In this document: piece after piece, positions 6,433 to 15,517 of the stretch | How the letters are laid out: the number at the start of each line of letters is the position of its first letter | Numbering within the stretch: the first letter of the stretch is position 1 | Assembly: GCF_013386585.1 (NCBI RefSeq) | Contig: NZ_JACARO010000007.1 | Coordinates: 1 to 64,000, forward strand | Reading direction: 5' to 3' | DNA length: 64,000 nt | Origin: Pseudomonas sp. P7548 | GTDB lineage: Bacteria > Pseudomonadota > Gammaproteobacteria > Pseudomonadales > Pseudomonadaceae | Translations under genes and position numbers: made by a program | The notes under the pieces: model-generated | Databases searched by the model: none | Told to the model about the DNA's origin: nothing | What the model saw: the letters and a program-made list of their open reading frames with translations, nothing else

Positions 6433-8730
6433 TCAATGGCCATTTCCAGAGTGCCCGCCGGCATGCCCGGCGCCCTGCCCCGGGCCTTTGCCGTCGTGCC
6501 CGGCCTGCTTGCCCTCGGCCTCACGCGCAGCGTTGGCAGCCTTGGCCTTTTCAGCCTCTTTGCCCAACTGATCGACGGCTGCCAGGTTGCTCTTGCGCAC
6601 GCTGTCGACAAAGCCCTGGAACGGTACGTCAGTGATACCCACCAGACCGAAATGACCGTTCTCACCGTCCAGCAGACGCCCCGTGACCGGCTGGTCCAGG
6701 TACTGGAACCAATGCACGCCGACAATCGATGGCTCCGCCATGGCCTGCTTGAGGAAATTAGCGTAGGCCGCACCACGGTCCTCTTCCCTGGCCAATTGCG
6801 TCACGCCGCCCCAGAACGGTCCACGGTCCGCCGAGCCAACGTTGAATTCGGTGATCAGTACCGGCTTGTCCAGCGCACGCAGGGCGGCGAAGTCATAACC
6901 GTCCTGGGGTTTGAGGGTGTACATGTTGAAACTCAGCACATCGCAGTACTGCGCGCAGGACGCCACGGCCTCCGGCGTGCTCACCGCATAACGCCCGCCC
7001 AGCAGCAGCTGATTGGGCGCGTGCCACTTGAGCGAATCGGAGATGGTCTTGAAATAGGCATCGGCGAAGGTTTTCTGGAAATATTTGAAGTCGGCCTCGA
7101 TTTCCGGGTGCTCGGGGTTCGGCATCGGTGGCTCGAAGCCCGGGTCTTCCATCAGTTCCCAGCCAGCCAGGTGAATGCCCCAGGCTTTCGACAAGCCCTC
7201 TTCGTTACGGTACTTGTCGCGCAATTGCTTAAGGAACGCGCGCTTGGCCGGCACGTCGGTGGTCATGCGCAACGTGCCGTAGGCCAAGGCGTAGCGCGAT
7301 TTTGGAGCGTCACCCGGACCGGCCCAGGCCAGCTCGTTGTCGGCGAAATAACCGATCAACCATGGATCATCGCGGTGATCCCGGGCCGCAATGGCCACAG
7401 CGCGCTCGGTGGCCATGGCGAAGCGTGGGTCGAACGGATCGGGCATGCCGCCCCACCAATCGGTGCCGGTGCTGATGCTGGCGTAATCGCCCACGATCGA
7501 CAGCGGCAAGGTGTAGGGCACGCGATCAGCAGCAGCCAGGTTCTCGTCGCTCCAGTTGCCCACGGTGTTGAAACCCCAGGCCTGCAGGCGGTCGAGGGTG
7601 TGGCTGACCCAGCGCTTCTGGTCAAAACCTTCGGTGCCGTAGGTGCGTTCCAGGTTGGCGCCGTAGAAGTCATACCAACGCCCGGCGCCAAAACTGCGCC
7701 CCTCTCCCGCGCCGTTGCCGGTGCGGTTGTCAGCGCTGCCGTAATACTTGTCGAAGGGCTCACCGGCCTTGGGCAATGCCGCAAACATCCACTCGCGCCC
7801 GGCGACGTAGGTCTGATTGTTGTCCGGGGCGACGGTGTTGACGCCCAACGAGTAGAACGGATGGCCCAGCGGGGTCACCAGGTACCAGCGGCCGTCGCGT
7901 TTCTCAGTTCGGAAAAACCCACTGGCCTCGAACGCCGGACCTTTGTTCCAGCCACCGTATTGATCCAGTGAGGCTTTATCCCGTTCCGCCAGCCACCCCT
8001 TGAGCTGTTGTTGCTCTTTGGCGGCGGCGGCCTTGAGCTGATCGTCGCTGCTGACCTTTTCCGGCCAGCGCGCCCGGGTGGACTGGCCATAGGCGTCTAC
8101 CAGTTCACTGTAGGCCGCCTTGATCACCGGCTCGCTGTCCTGCACGCCAAAGCGCTCCAGCAAGATGCTCTGGGCGGCGTTGGGCTTGATCATCGAGAGC
8201 GTCACCGACACCACCTGGCTGCGGTCGATTTCCCCCGCGCTGCTGGCCAGCAATACGCGCTGACCATCCACGGTGATAGGCATTGGCGGGCCGGCCTTCA
8301 TGCCCTGGCTCAACGGCGAGTTGGCTTGCAACGGAACCAATAGCGTCTGGGCCGGGCCAGCCGGCAGGTCGATGCGACTGACCAGGGTCTTGCCATCTGC
8401 GCTCTGCACCTTGACGTAGAGGGTCAGCGCCCAGTCCATGGCACTTTGAATGCGCAGGCTCATCGCACTGGGTTGGGACCAGTCCCACGCGCCGCTTTGC
8501 GGGCTGAGGACCAGGCTCGGCTCGGCAGCCGGGTTGAAGGTGATGCGGCGCAGCACTTCGCCTTCGGGGGTTTGTTCGGCGTTGTATTGCGGCAGGCTGG
8601 CGTCCTGGGTCGCCACCTTGACCACATCGGCAGGCCGGACGAAGTTGAACAGCGTTTGTTGCCCCGCGGGCGCGGCCATCAATGGCGCAGTGAACAGCAG
8701 GGCAAACAGGGCGGGCAGCGTGCGAATCAT
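6433..8730 (-). CDS. Secreted agarase-like glycoside hydrolase
   Basis: 765 residues with a signal peptide (MIRTLPALFALLFTAPLMAA). The N-terminal ~200 residues look like a beta-sandwich module. A TIM-barrel region follows, with the probable acid/base Glu466 in FADNELAW and the probable nucleophile Glu628 in VLITEFNVG, an arrangement seen in clan GH-A enzymes such as GH50-type agarases. WFQY and DGENGHFGLV shape the end of the barrel. The last ~45 residues turn into a Lys/Ala then Gly/His-rich tail (GHDGKGPGQGAGHAGG) that is probably disordered. The substrate is unlikely to be settled by homology. The frame is open to 9033 but overlaps dinG; the signal peptide fixes the start. Confidence 0.82.
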   Translation of the reverse strand: MIRTLPALFALLFTAPLMAAPAGQQTLFNFVRPADVVKVATQDASLPQYNAEQTPEGEVLRRITFNPAAEPSLVLSPQSGAWDWSQPSAMSLRIQSAMDWALTLYVKVQSADGKTLVSRIDLPAGPAQTLLVPLQANSPLSQGMKAGPPMPITVDGQRVLLASSAGEIDRSQVVSVTLSMIKPNAAQSILLERFGVQDSEPVIKAAYSELVDAYGQSTRARWPEKVSSDDQLKAAAAKEQQQLKGWLAERDKASLDQYGGWNKGPAFEASGFFRTEKRDGRWYLVTPLGHPFYSLGVNTVAPDNNQTYVAGREWMFAALPKAGEPFDKYYGSADNRTGNGAGEGRSFGAGRWYDFYGANLERTYGTEGFDQKRWVSHTLDRLQAWGFNTVGNWSDENLAAADRVPYTLPLSIVGDYASISTGTDWWGGMPDPFDPRFAMATERAVAIAARDHRDDPWLIGYFADNELAWAGPGDAPKSRYALAYGTLRMTTDVPAKRAFLKQLRDKYRNEEGLSKAWGIHLAGWELMEDPGFEPPMPNPEHPEIEADFKYFQKTFADAYFKTISDSLKWHAPNQLLLGGRYAVSTPEAVASCAQYCDVLSFNMYTLKPQDGYDFAALRALDKPVLITEFNVGSADRGPFWGGVTQLAREEDRGAAYANFLKQAMAEPSIVGVHWFQYLDQPVTGRLLDGENGHFGLVGITDVPFQGFVDSVRKSNLAAVDQLGKEAEKAKAANAAREAEGKQAGHDGKGPGQGAGHAGGHSGNGH

Positions 8731-8804
8731 ACGAACAAGGTTCTCCCAATCGGCCGGTGAATGGCCTGATGACATAAATCGATAGCAGTGAGATAGACCA
8801 CGAA

Positions 8805-8822
8805 GTGGGCGAATTCGCCCAC
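8805..8822. other. 18-bp perfect palindrome after dinG
   Basis: GTGGGCGAATTCGCCCAC lies six bases after the dinG stop codon. It can form a stem but has no U-tract on either side, so it is not a canonical terminator. Confidence 0.3.
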
Positions 8823-8828
8823 GGTGGC

Positions 8829-10973
8829 TTAAGAAATTTCGCGCCTGAAAGGCGGCAAGGCATTCAGGATAGCCTTGCCATAGCGCTGGGTGACCAATCG
8901 GCGGTCGAGCAAGGTGATGGTGCCCCGGTCCTGTTCGGTACGCAGCAAGCGGCCGCAGGCCTGCACCAGCTTCAGGGACGCATCCGGCACCGAGATCTCC
9001 ATGAACGGGTTGCCGCCCCGCGCTTCGATCCACTCGGCCAGTGCGGCCTCGACCGGATCATCCGGCACCGAGAACGGGATCTTGGCGATCACCACGTGCT
9101 CGCAGTAGGCGCCAGGCAAGTCGACGCCTTCGGCGAAACTGGCCAGGCCGAACAGCACACTGGAATCGCCGCCATCGACCCGTGCCTTGTGCTTGTTCAG
9201 GGTTTCCTGCTTGGACAGGTTGCCCTGGATGAACACCTGCTTGCGCCAGTCGCGGTCGAGGCCGTCGAACACGTCCTGCATCTGTTTGCGCGAGGAAAAC
9301 AGCACCAGGGTACCTTTGGAACCCTCCACCAGGTCTGGCAGGTCACGGATGATCGCAGCCGTGTGGGCCGCCGCATCCCGAGGGTCGGCCTTGAGGTCCG
9401 GCACCCGCAGCACACCCGCGTCGGCGTGGTGAAACGGGCTCGGCACCACGGCGGTTACGGCTTTTTTCGGCAGGCCGGCGCGCATGCGGAAGCGGTCGAA
9501 GGTGCCCAGGGCAGTCAGGGTGGCCGAGGTCACCAGGCAGCCGTAGGCCACGTTCCACAGGTTGCGGCGCAGCATTTCGGCGGCCAGGATCGGGCTGGCA
9601 TTGACCTCGATGTCAAACAGCGCGCCGCTTTCCGAGAGGGTCAGCCAACGCGCCATCGGCGGGTTGTCTTCCGGGTCTTCGACGGTGAAGGCGGTCCACA
9701 GCTCCCAGTTGCCCTGTGAGCGAGACAACAGGCTGCCAAACAGCGGGTACCACTCCTCGGCCTGGTTGCTGGCGATGCCGATGTTGACCTCGCCATCCAT
9801 GCCTTCCTTGAGCAGGTCGGTCAACCGGGTAAACAAGTCGGTCAGGCGCGAAAAGCCCTTCTTCAACTCGATGCCCATTTCACGCATGTGCTCGGGGATC
9901 AGCCCGCCGACGAAGCGATGACGCGGCCGCTCCCGGCCCTCCACGTCTTCGCCGGGCTTGAAGTCGGCGACTTGCTCACAGGCGCTGAACATGAATTGCT
10001 GCTGGGTCTTGATCTCCCGCGCCAGCTCAGGTACCTGCTCGATCAGCTTGCCCAGGTCGCCGGGCAGCGGGTGCTGGGCCAGCAACTTGGTGAGGTTCTT
10101 CGCGGTGGTCTCCAGCCAGTCGGCGGTGGAGCGCAGGCGGGTGTAGTGGGCGAAGTGGCCGATGGCCTTGTCTGGCAGGTGGTGCCCTTCGTCGAACACA
10201 TAGAGGGTGTCGCGTGGGTCCGGCAATACGGCACCGCCGCCCAGGGCCAGGTCGGCCAGGACCATGTCGTGGTTGGTGACAATCACGTCGACCTTGCCCA
10301 TGCCTTCGCGGGCCTTATAGAAGGCGCACTGGCCGAAGTTGGGGCAATGGCGGTTGGTGCACTGGCTGTGGTCGGTGGTCAGGCGCGCCCAGTCGGAATC
10401 TTCAAGGGCGGTGGGCCAGCTGTCGCGGTCGCCGTCCCATTTATTGCCGGCCAGTTTCTCGATCATGCTGGTAAACAGCTTCTGGCTGGCCTCATCCACC
10501 TCGATCTTGAAGCCTTCTTCTTCGAACAACTGGGCGGTGGCGGTTTGTGCGTGGCCTTCCTGCAGCAACACGTCGAGCTTGGACAGGCACATGTAGCGAC
10601 CACGGCCCTTGGCCAGGGCAAAGGTGAAGTTCAGGCCGCTGTTGCGCATGAGGTCAGGCAGGTCTTTGTAGACGATCTGCTCTTGCAGGGCGACGGTGGC
10701 GGTGGCGATCACCAAGCGCTTGCCGGCCGCCTTGGCAGTGGGGATCGCAGCCAGGCTATAGGCCACGGTCTTGCCGGTACCGGTACCGGCCTCGACGGCC
10801 ACGACCGCGGGCTCACCCTCGCGGCGACCTTCGTCGTCGGTGTCGATATCCCCGAGGACCTTGGCCACTTCGGCGATCATCAGGCGTTGGCCGTAGCGCG
10901 GTTTCAAGCTCTTGGCTTCGAGAAAACGCGAATAGGCGCCCTGGATCGTGGTTTTGAGTTCAGTGCTGATCAT
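8829..10973 (-). CDS. dinG: ATP-dependent DNA helicase DinG
   Basis: 714-residue XPD/Rad3-type superfamily 2 helicase that unwinds 5'-tailed duplexes, D-loops and R-loops. The Walker A motif GTGTGKT is at 63-69 and the DEGH box at 261-264. Four cysteines (129, 205, 210, 216) between them match the 4Fe-4S cluster of this family. The C-terminal helicase motifs (SATLTALGTFDRF; LVQACGRLLRTEQDRG) are present. Length is typical of E. coli DinG. The gene is divergent from the CopD-like gene across a 99-base promoter region. Confidence 0.96.
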   Translation of the reverse strand: MISTELKTTIQGAYSRFLEAKSLKPRYGQRLMIAEVAKVLGDIDTDDEGRREGEPAVVAVEAGTGTGKTVAYSLAAIPTAKAAGKRLVIATATVALQEQIVYKDLPDLMRNSGLNFTFALAKGRGRYMCLSKLDVLLQEGHAQTATAQLFEEEGFKIEVDEASQKLFTSMIEKLAGNKWDGDRDSWPTALEDSDWARLTTDHSQCTNRHCPNFGQCAFYKAREGMGKVDVIVTNHDMVLADLALGGGAVLPDPRDTLYVFDEGHHLPDKAIGHFAHYTRLRSTADWLETTAKNLTKLLAQHPLPGDLGKLIEQVPELAREIKTQQQFMFSACEQVADFKPGEDVEGRERPRHRFVGGLIPEHMREMGIELKKGFSRLTDLFTRLTDLLKEGMDGEVNIGIASNQAEEWYPLFGSLLSRSQGNWELWTAFTVEDPEDNPPMARWLTLSESGALFDIEVNASPILAAEMLRRNLWNVAYGCLVTSATLTALGTFDRFRMRAGLPKKAVTAVVPSPFHHADAGVLRVPDLKADPRDAAAHTAAIIRDLPDLVEGSKGTLVLFSSRKQMQDVFDGLDRDWRKQVFIQGNLSKQETLNKHKARVDGGDSSVLFGLASFAEGVDLPGAYCEHVVIAKIPFSVPDDPVEAALAEWIEARGGNPFMEISVPDASLKLVQACGRLLRTEQDRGTITLLDRRLVTQRYGKAILNALPPFRREIS

Positions 10974-11072
10974 GAATAGTCGGGCGCTAAAAACGCTGGA
11001 TAAATTTTCAGTGGTTCGGATCGGCGGCTATCATACCCCGCTAATGAATCCCGCGCAGAACGGAGTACCGCA

Positions 11073-11537
11073 ATGACCGTGTTTAGCCTCGCCTACACCC
11101 TGCATGTATTGGCCGCCCTCGTCTGGGTCGGCGGCATGTTTTTCGCCTGGATGATCCTGCGCCCCGCCGCTGTGGCGGCACTTGAGGGCCCTGCCCGGCT
11201 CAGGCTGTGGGCAAATGTGTTTCAACGTTTTTTCGTATGGGTGTGGATCGCCGTGGCCATTTTGCCGATCAGCGGCATTGGCCTACTGCAATTGCGCTTC
11301 AGCGGGTTTGAGACAGCGCCACGCTATGTGCAGGTGATGATGGGCTTGTATCTGGTGATGACGGCACTGTTTATCCGTATCCAGGCACTGAAATTCCCGG
11401 AGTTGCGCGCGGCGGTGGCGGCTGAAGATTGGCCGGCTGGGGCTGCGGTACTGGGGCAGATCCGCAAACTGGTGGGGATTAACTTGATCGTGGGGTTGGT
11501 GGTGGTGGCGATTGCTTCGGCTCGGCCGATGTTCTGA
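11073..11537 (+). CDS. CopD family integral membrane protein
   Basis: 154 residues with four predicted membrane helices (about 4-26, 50-73, 80-101, 129-150). A conserved N-terminal histidine sits in LAYTLHVLAALVWVGGMFF, the motif typical of the CopD domain family, which in longer members helps move copper across the inner membrane. A short standalone member like this may instead bind haem or copper, and its role is not known. AACGGAGT lies upstream of the ATG. Confidence 0.85.
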   Translation: MTVFSLAYTLHVLAALVWVGGMFFAWMILRPAAVAALEGPARLRLWANVFQRFFVWVWIAVAILPISGIGLLQLRFSGFETAPRYVQVMMGLYLVMTALFIRIQALKFPELRAAVAAEDWPAGAAVLGQIRKLVGINLIVGLVVVAIASARPMF

Positions 11538-11556
11538 GGCAGTCCTTAGACCGTTA

Positions 11557-11619
11557 TCGCCGGCAAGCCGGCTCCTACAGGTTTTATACGATCAACTGTA
11601 GGAGCCGGCTTGCCGGCGA
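11557..11619. repeat. REP doublet (REPIN), GTAGGAGCCGGCTTGCCGGCGA type
   Basis: Two perfectly complementary 24-bp arms (11557-11580 and 11596-11619) flank a 15-base loop. It lies between the convergent CopD-like gene and the Gly-rich protein gene. Confidence 0.92.
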
Positions 11620-11627
11620 TGATGTCT

Positions 11628-12386
11628 TTACAGGCGCTGAATAGTCACAGCCCCCGCAGGCCCTGCCGGCCCCGGTTGCCCTTCCAAACCAGGGCGGCCC
11701 TTTTCACCGCCATCGGCACGGTACACCAGGCAACCCTTGGACTGGCCGCCACGGCCAGGTTTACCTGCCGTGCCCGCCAAACCACCCGCACCGCCATCGA
11801 CCCAGACCTTGATGCGTTCAGCCGGGAAATCCTGCGGCAACTCAACCCGCACCTGCGCGCCTGCCGCACCGGGCAAACCATCGCCGCCGTTATCGCCATT
11901 AGCGCCGCGGCCAGCCGAACCCCAGGTGCAACCCGGGTCCACGCCATTGGCGCCATCCAGGCCCGCATAACCCTGGGCACCCGCACCGCCCCGGGCATCC
12001 ACCGACAGCTCTTCAGCCGTCAGCGCATTGATACGCAGGGTCAGGTCGCGTCCCGCCTTGGCCGGGCGTTCGTGGGTGCCGGGGGCGCCACGCGAAGTGA
12101 TCTGGCTGCCATGGTCCAACTGCGCGTGGCGCACCTGCAACTGCAAGCCGGTATTGCCCGGGGCGATGGCGATACGTGCTTCACGCCCCAGGTGCAGCTC
12201 ATCCACCGTGACCTGGCTGATCGTCGCCGGAATCAGCAAGGTGCCGTAATCGGCGACGTCCAGGCGTTCCAATTGCAGCACGCTGGTACTGCTGGGCAAG
12301 CGCATCAACGAATTACTTTCAACACTGACGGTCTGCGCCAGGGCGATGGGGCTGACCAGCAGGGCCAACAGAAAAACCTTACGCAT
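11628..12386 (-). CDS. Secreted Gly-rich, collagen-like protein
   Basis: 252 residues with a cleavable signal peptide (MRKVFLLALLVSPIALA). The N-terminal ~100 residues are predicted beta-rich. From about residue 128 it becomes Gly-rich with partial G-x-y repeats (GGAGAQGYAGLDGANG; GDNGGDGLPGAAG; GRPGLEGQPGPAGPAG). Two cysteines (in GCTW and KGCLVY) may form a disulphide. Function unknown; probably periplasmic or surface-located. The start overlaps the DUF1145 stop by eight bases, so the two genes are probably co-translated. Confidence 0.82.
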   Translation of the reverse strand: MRKVFLLALLVSPIALAQTVSVESNSLMRLPSSTSVLQLERLDVADYGTLLIPATISQVTVDELHLGREARIAIAPGNTGLQLQVRHAQLDHGSQITSRGAPGTHERPAKAGRDLTLRINALTAEELSVDARGGAGAQGYAGLDGANGVDPGCTWGSAGRGANGDNGGDGLPGAAGAQVRVELPQDFPAERIKVWVDGGAGGLAGTAGKPGRGGQSKGCLVYRADGGEKGRPGLEGQPGPAGPAGAVTIQRL

Positions 12387-12672
12387 GATTGGCCTCCTTG
12401 TTCGTTTCATTAACCGCCGCAGGCACCGACAGGCCCTGCACGTGGAACATACCGACCAGCAGAATCTGCACGCGGTCACGCCAGGGATGGGCACGGTGTT
12501 TGACGCTGCTGTTGAACAACAGCAACTCCAGCAAATGGGTGAGGAACAACAGACTGCCGGCCAGGTTGACCAACAGGTGGAACGGGCTGGCGAGCGGCCG
12601 GAACAGATTGACCACCACCACGACCCAGAACAGTAACGTCAGAAACTTCCCCAGCCCCCAAAACACCTTCAT
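12379..12672 (-). CDS. DUF1145 (YhhL-like) membrane protein
   Basis: 97 residues. Two hydrophobic helices (about 3-22 and 32-55) are followed by the conserved HPWRDRVQILLVGMFH segment, matching the small DUF1145/YhhL family of inner-membrane proteins of unknown function. It is the first gene of a two-gene unit with the overlapping Gly-rich secreted protein gene. Confidence 0.85.
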   Translation of the reverse strand: MKVFWGLGKFLTLLFWVVVVVNLFRPLASPFHLLVNLAGSLLFLTHLLELLLFNSSVKHRAHPWRDRVQILLVGMFHVQGLSVPAAVNETNKEANHA

Positions 12673-12803
12673 CCCGCATGCCCCCTTGCCTATTATTCTT
12701 TGGGCGCACAGTACCGACTTCTACAGGCGATTTGCCAGTGAAGGATGAAAAAACTTGATAAAGGGCAGGTATGCCGGCTGTTTCGGCGAGGATCGCCAGC
12801 AAT

Positions 12804-12826
12804 GCCCCTGTGACTGGCACAGGGGC
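12804..12826 (-). terminator. Hairpin after the OmpA-like gene (weak terminator)
   Basis: A perfect 9-bp stem GCCCCTGTG / CACAGGGGC has a 5-base loop and starts nine bases after the minus-strand stop codon. No U-tract follows, so intrinsic termination would be weak; it may protect the mRNA 3' end. Confidence 0.4.
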
Positions 12827-12834
12827 AAGGGCTA

Positions 12835-13530
12835 TCAGCGGTTGATCTGGATTTCCACGCGGCGGTTCAGTGCGCGCCCTTCAGCGGTTTTATTGTCGGC
12901 CACTGGATGGCTTTCGCCGGCACCGGTGACCGAAACAAAGTTGCTGCGAGGCACGCCGGCACCAATCAAGTAGTCCGTGACCGAGTGGGCGCGTTTTTCC
13001 GAGAGTTTCTGGTTGTAGGCGTCCTTGCCGACGCTGTCGGTGTGCCCGCTGACCCGCAGTTGCGCACTGGGGGCTTCTTTTTTCAGGCGAGTGGCAATGG
13101 TGTCGAGCTTGGTTTTGTCCGCGGCGGTCAACTTGGCCGAATCGAACTGGAAGTGCACATCGCGGATCACGATGGTTTCTTCTTTAACCACCACCACTTC
13201 CTCGACCACCGCTGGCGGCGCCACAGGAGGGCAACCATTGGCATCGACCTGCACGCCTTTTGGCGTACCCGGGCACTTGTCGCGGCTGTCCGGCACACCA
13301 TCGCCGTCTTCATCGCCATCGCCGTGCACCCAGCAATAGGCGCCAGCCATGCCACCGATCAGCAGCGCGCCCGCGCCTGCATAGGCTGAACTTTCAGTGG
13401 CGCCGATCGCCGCGCCCGTCACACCGCCCACGGCGGCGCAGGTGGGCCAGTCGGTTTTCTGCAAGCCTGCGCAACCTGTCAATACTCCGGTTAGCAGAAC
13501 CAAGGGTAGAGCTGTCCGCATGATGCTCAT
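12835..13530 (-). CDS. OmpA-family lipoprotein (OprF-like C-terminus)
   Basis: 231 residues. A signal peptide with lipobox LTGC is followed by a glycine-rich hydrophobic segment (GGVTGAAIGA, GALLIGGMAGAY), one thrombospondin type-3-like calcium motif (DGDEDGDGVPDSRDKCPGTP), a short Pro/Val linker and a complete OmpA peptidoglycan-binding domain (VHFQFDSAKLTAADKTKL; VSGHTDSVGKDAYNQKLSEKRA; GRALNRRVEI). It would tie the outer membrane to the cell wall. AGGAG sits seven bases before the start. It is a different type from the Trp-repeat OmpA-like lipoprotein gene upstream. Confidence 0.92.
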   Translation of the reverse strand: MSIMRTALPLVLLTGVLTGCAGLQKTDWPTCAAVGGVTGAAIGATESSAYAGAGALLIGGMAGAYCWVHGDGDEDGDGVPDSRDKCPGTPKGVQVDANGCPPVAPPAVVEEVVVVKEETIVIRDVHFQFDSAKLTAADKTKLDTIATRLKKEAPSAQLRVSGHTDSVGKDAYNQKLSEKRAHSVTDYLIGAGVPRSNFVSVTGAGESHPVADNKTAEGRALNRRVEIQINR

Positions 13531-13720
13531 CTGTTTTCTCCTGAGGGGATCGGCGGGGGCCGATGGGTGGAGTAAAGACGGCTCTTTTCATCTGCGCCAC
13601 TACGCCGCGCCCCTGTATTCATTGAGGATCGCTGCACTCGTAGGACTTTTCGCAGCCACCCGCTCTAGGCCCGCACGCTCAGCCGCGCTAGTCTCTACGG
13701 TCCTGATGTGAGGATCTGTG

Positions 13721-14218
13721 ATGACCGCCGGTATTTCTTCCCGTACACCCCAGCAAGCCTTGGCTGCCTTGCTCGATCTGCACCAGCCCAAACGCCTGTT
13801 GCTGTTGGGTGCCAGCCAGTTCCCGGCGCTGGACGCCTTCCAGGCCGAGCACCCCGACACCGTCGTCGCCATCGCGCCGCCCGGGCCCTTGCCCGCAGCG
13901 CTGGCGGCGCAACGTTTTGACTTGGCGCTGGTGGTCGACTGCCTGGAGCACCTGTCAAAACCGCAAGGCCTGACCCTGCTCGGTGGCGTGCGCAACCTCA
14001 ATGCCAGCCGTATTGCTGCGCTCGTCGACCTCAACGCCTGCGGCTGGAAGGAAACCGACTTCTTCTCCCTGGCCCTGCAGGCCGGCGAGCGTTTCCAGCG
14101 CGATGAGCAGGTTCTGACGCTGTTTACCTATGATCTGCTTGACTATAAACAGGTGCCGGACTGGCTCAACGCCCGTTTCTGGGCCAACCCGGAAAACTTC
14201 GGAAAGTATTGGTGGTAA
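13721..14218 (+). CDS. DUF6231-like conserved protein
   Basis: 165-residue cytoplasmic protein. The segment [16 protein letters not shown] and the following alternating strands and helices ([11 protein letters not shown], the later [17 protein letters not shown], and [13 protein letters not shown] at the end) suggest a Rossmann-like, possibly SAM-dependent methyltransferase-related fold, but no catalytic motif is certain. A GTG codon precedes the ATG in frame; GAGGA is better spaced for the ATG. It starts a four-gene forward unit with the YchJ, LEA-like and SEC-C genes. The family name is from memory. Confidence 0.7.
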   Translation: MTAGISSRTPQQALAALLDLHQPKRLLLLGASQFPALDAFQAEHPDTVVAIAPPGPLPAALAAQRFDLALVVDCLEHLSKPQGLTLLGGVRNLNASRIAALVDLNACGWKETDFFSLALQAGERFQRDEQVLTLFTYDLLDYKQVPDWLNARFWANPENFGKYWW

Positions 14219-14223
14219 CCCCG

Positions 14224-14694
14224 ATGAGTACATCCATTTGCCCCTGCGGCAGTGGCAACCTGCTGGATGCCTGCTGCGGCCACTATCACGCCGGCCACCC
14301 TGCACCCTGCGCCACCGCGCTGATGCGTTCGCGCTACAGCGCCTATGTGCTCGGCCTGGTGGACTACCTGGTGGCAACTACCTTGCCCGCGCAACAGGCC
14401 GGCCTGGACCGCAACGCCATCGGCGCCTGGAGTGCCCAAAGCACCTGGCTGGGCCTTGAGGTGGAAAGCTCCGAGGTGTTCGGCGGCCAGCCGGAACATG
14501 CGTTCGTGACCTTTACCGCCCGCTGGCACGACAGCACCGGTGAACATAGCCACCGCGAGCAGTCCTCTTTCGTACAGAATGATGGGCGCTGGTACTTCAT
14601 CGACCCCACCGTCGAGGTCAAGGCAGGACGCAACGATGCGTGCCTGTGCGGCAGTGGTCAGAAATTCAAGAAGTGTTGCTCCAGCTACCTCTAA
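14224..14694 (+). CDS. YchJ-family protein with N- and C-terminal SEC-C motifs
   Basis: 156 residues. An N-terminal [14 protein letters not shown] and a C-terminal [13 protein letters not shown] are both SEC-C zinc-binding motifs, as in E. coli YchJ (UPF0225). The NTF2-like middle part carries MRSRYSAYV and the DGRWYFID segment. Its role is unknown; SEC-C motifs otherwise tether proteins such as SecA to partners. It starts five bases after the preceding stop codon. Confidence 0.88.
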   Translation: MSTSICPCGSGNLLDACCGHYHAGHPAPCATALMRSRYSAYVLGLVDYLVATTLPAQQAGLDRNAIGAWSAQSTWLGLEVESSEVFGGQPEHAFVTFTARWHDSTGEHSHREQSSFVQNDGRWYFIDPTVEVKAGRNDACLCGSGQKFKKCCSSYL

Positions 14695-14716
14695 GCCCTC
14701 TGACAGGAAAAACGCC

Positions 14717-15199
14717 ATGCTTCGGATCTACAGCTTGATGCTGGCGTTGACACTGGGCTTGACCGGCTGCGCCTCGTGGTTCGAAGACGATACGCCGGCA
14801 CCTCACGTGGCCCTGGTCAAAGTCGAAGTGGTGCGGGCCAAGTTGCTGGAGCAGAAGTTCAAGCTGTACTTTCGCGTGGACAACCGCGACGACGCCGACC
14901 TGACGGTGCGCGGCCTGATCTACAAGGTCACCCTGGACGATTTTGTGCTGACCGAAGGCGAGTCCAACGAATGGCTCACCGTGCCGCCGCGCAGCCATGC
15001 GTTCTTCCGGGTGACGGTGCGCACTAACCTGTGGCCGCAGATACGCGATGTGGTGCAGATGCTGAAAAATCCCACCCAGCCCGTGCCCTATCGCCTGGAC
15101 GGTGAACTGAAAACCGGATTATTCATCGGTAATGACGTGCAGGTGTCCCACAATGGCGAGATAATCCCCGGCGATTTTATTCCGGAGCGACATCGATGA
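14717..15199 (+). CDS. LEA14/WHy-domain lipoprotein
   Basis: 160 residues. The signal peptide [15 protein letters not shown] ends in the lipobox LTGC (Cys18). The rest matches the LEA type 2 / water-stress-hypersensitivity beta-sandwich domain ([32 protein letters not shown]). Periplasmic, probably outer-membrane-anchored; molecular role unknown. The stop codon overlaps the ATG of the next gene as ATGA. AGGAAA lies before the start. Confidence 0.8.
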   Translation: MLRIYSLMLALTLGLTGCASWFEDDTPAPHVALVKVEVVRAKLLEQKFKLYFRVDNRDDADLTVRGLIYKVTLDDFVLTEGESNEWLTVPPRSHAFFRVTVRTNLWPQIRDVVQMLKNPTQPVPYRLDGELKTGLFIGNDVQVSHNGEIIPGDFIPERHR

Positions 15200-15396
15200 C
15201 TCAGCAACCCCATGTCCATGGTCCTGACTGCAACCACGATCACGATCACCATGATCACGACCACGGCCATGTCCACGGCCCGAACTGCGGCCACGCTCAC
15301 CAGGAGCCGGTGCGCAACGCCTTGAAGGACGTTGGCCGCAACGACCCTTGCCCTTGCGGCAGCGCGAAGAAATTCAAGAAGTGCCACGGGGCGTGA
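15196..15396 (+). CDS. Small His-rich SEC-C motif protein
   Basis: 66 residues. The N-terminal half is a dense His/Asp run ([20 protein letters not shown]) able to bind Ni, Zn or Co. The C-terminus is a SEC-C zinc motif ([14 protein letters not shown]) resembling the end of SecA. A metal-storage or delivery role is an inference. It is translationally coupled to the LEA-like lipoprotein gene (4-base overlap) and lies close to the YchJ gene, which carries the same zinc motif. Confidence 0.82.
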   Translation: MTQQPHVHGPDCNHDHDHHDHDHGHVHGPNCGHAHQEPVRNALKDVGRNDPCPCGSAKKFKKCHGA

Positions 15397-15413
15397 TGCC
15401 CTGACCCAGGCTG

Positions 15414-15500
15414 TGTGGGAGCTGGCTTGCCTGCGATGGCATCAACCGGGTGTGCCTGATGTACCGAGGTGTCTGCATCGCAGGCAAGCCAGCTCCCACA
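15414..15500. repeat. REP doublet, GTGGGAGCTGGCTTGCCTGCGAT type
   Basis: Perfect 25-bp arms (15414-15438 and 15476-15500) flank a 37-base spacer. It separates the SEC-C gene from the convergent sensor kinase. Confidence 0.92.
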
Positions 15501-15517
15501 TGAATGGTGTTGCAGGT

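Noticed and set aside
8731..9033. N-terminal extension of the agarase-like gene
   Set aside because: The open frame reaches back over the dinG 3' end, but a clear signal peptide starts at 8730, so the upstream part is not coding.
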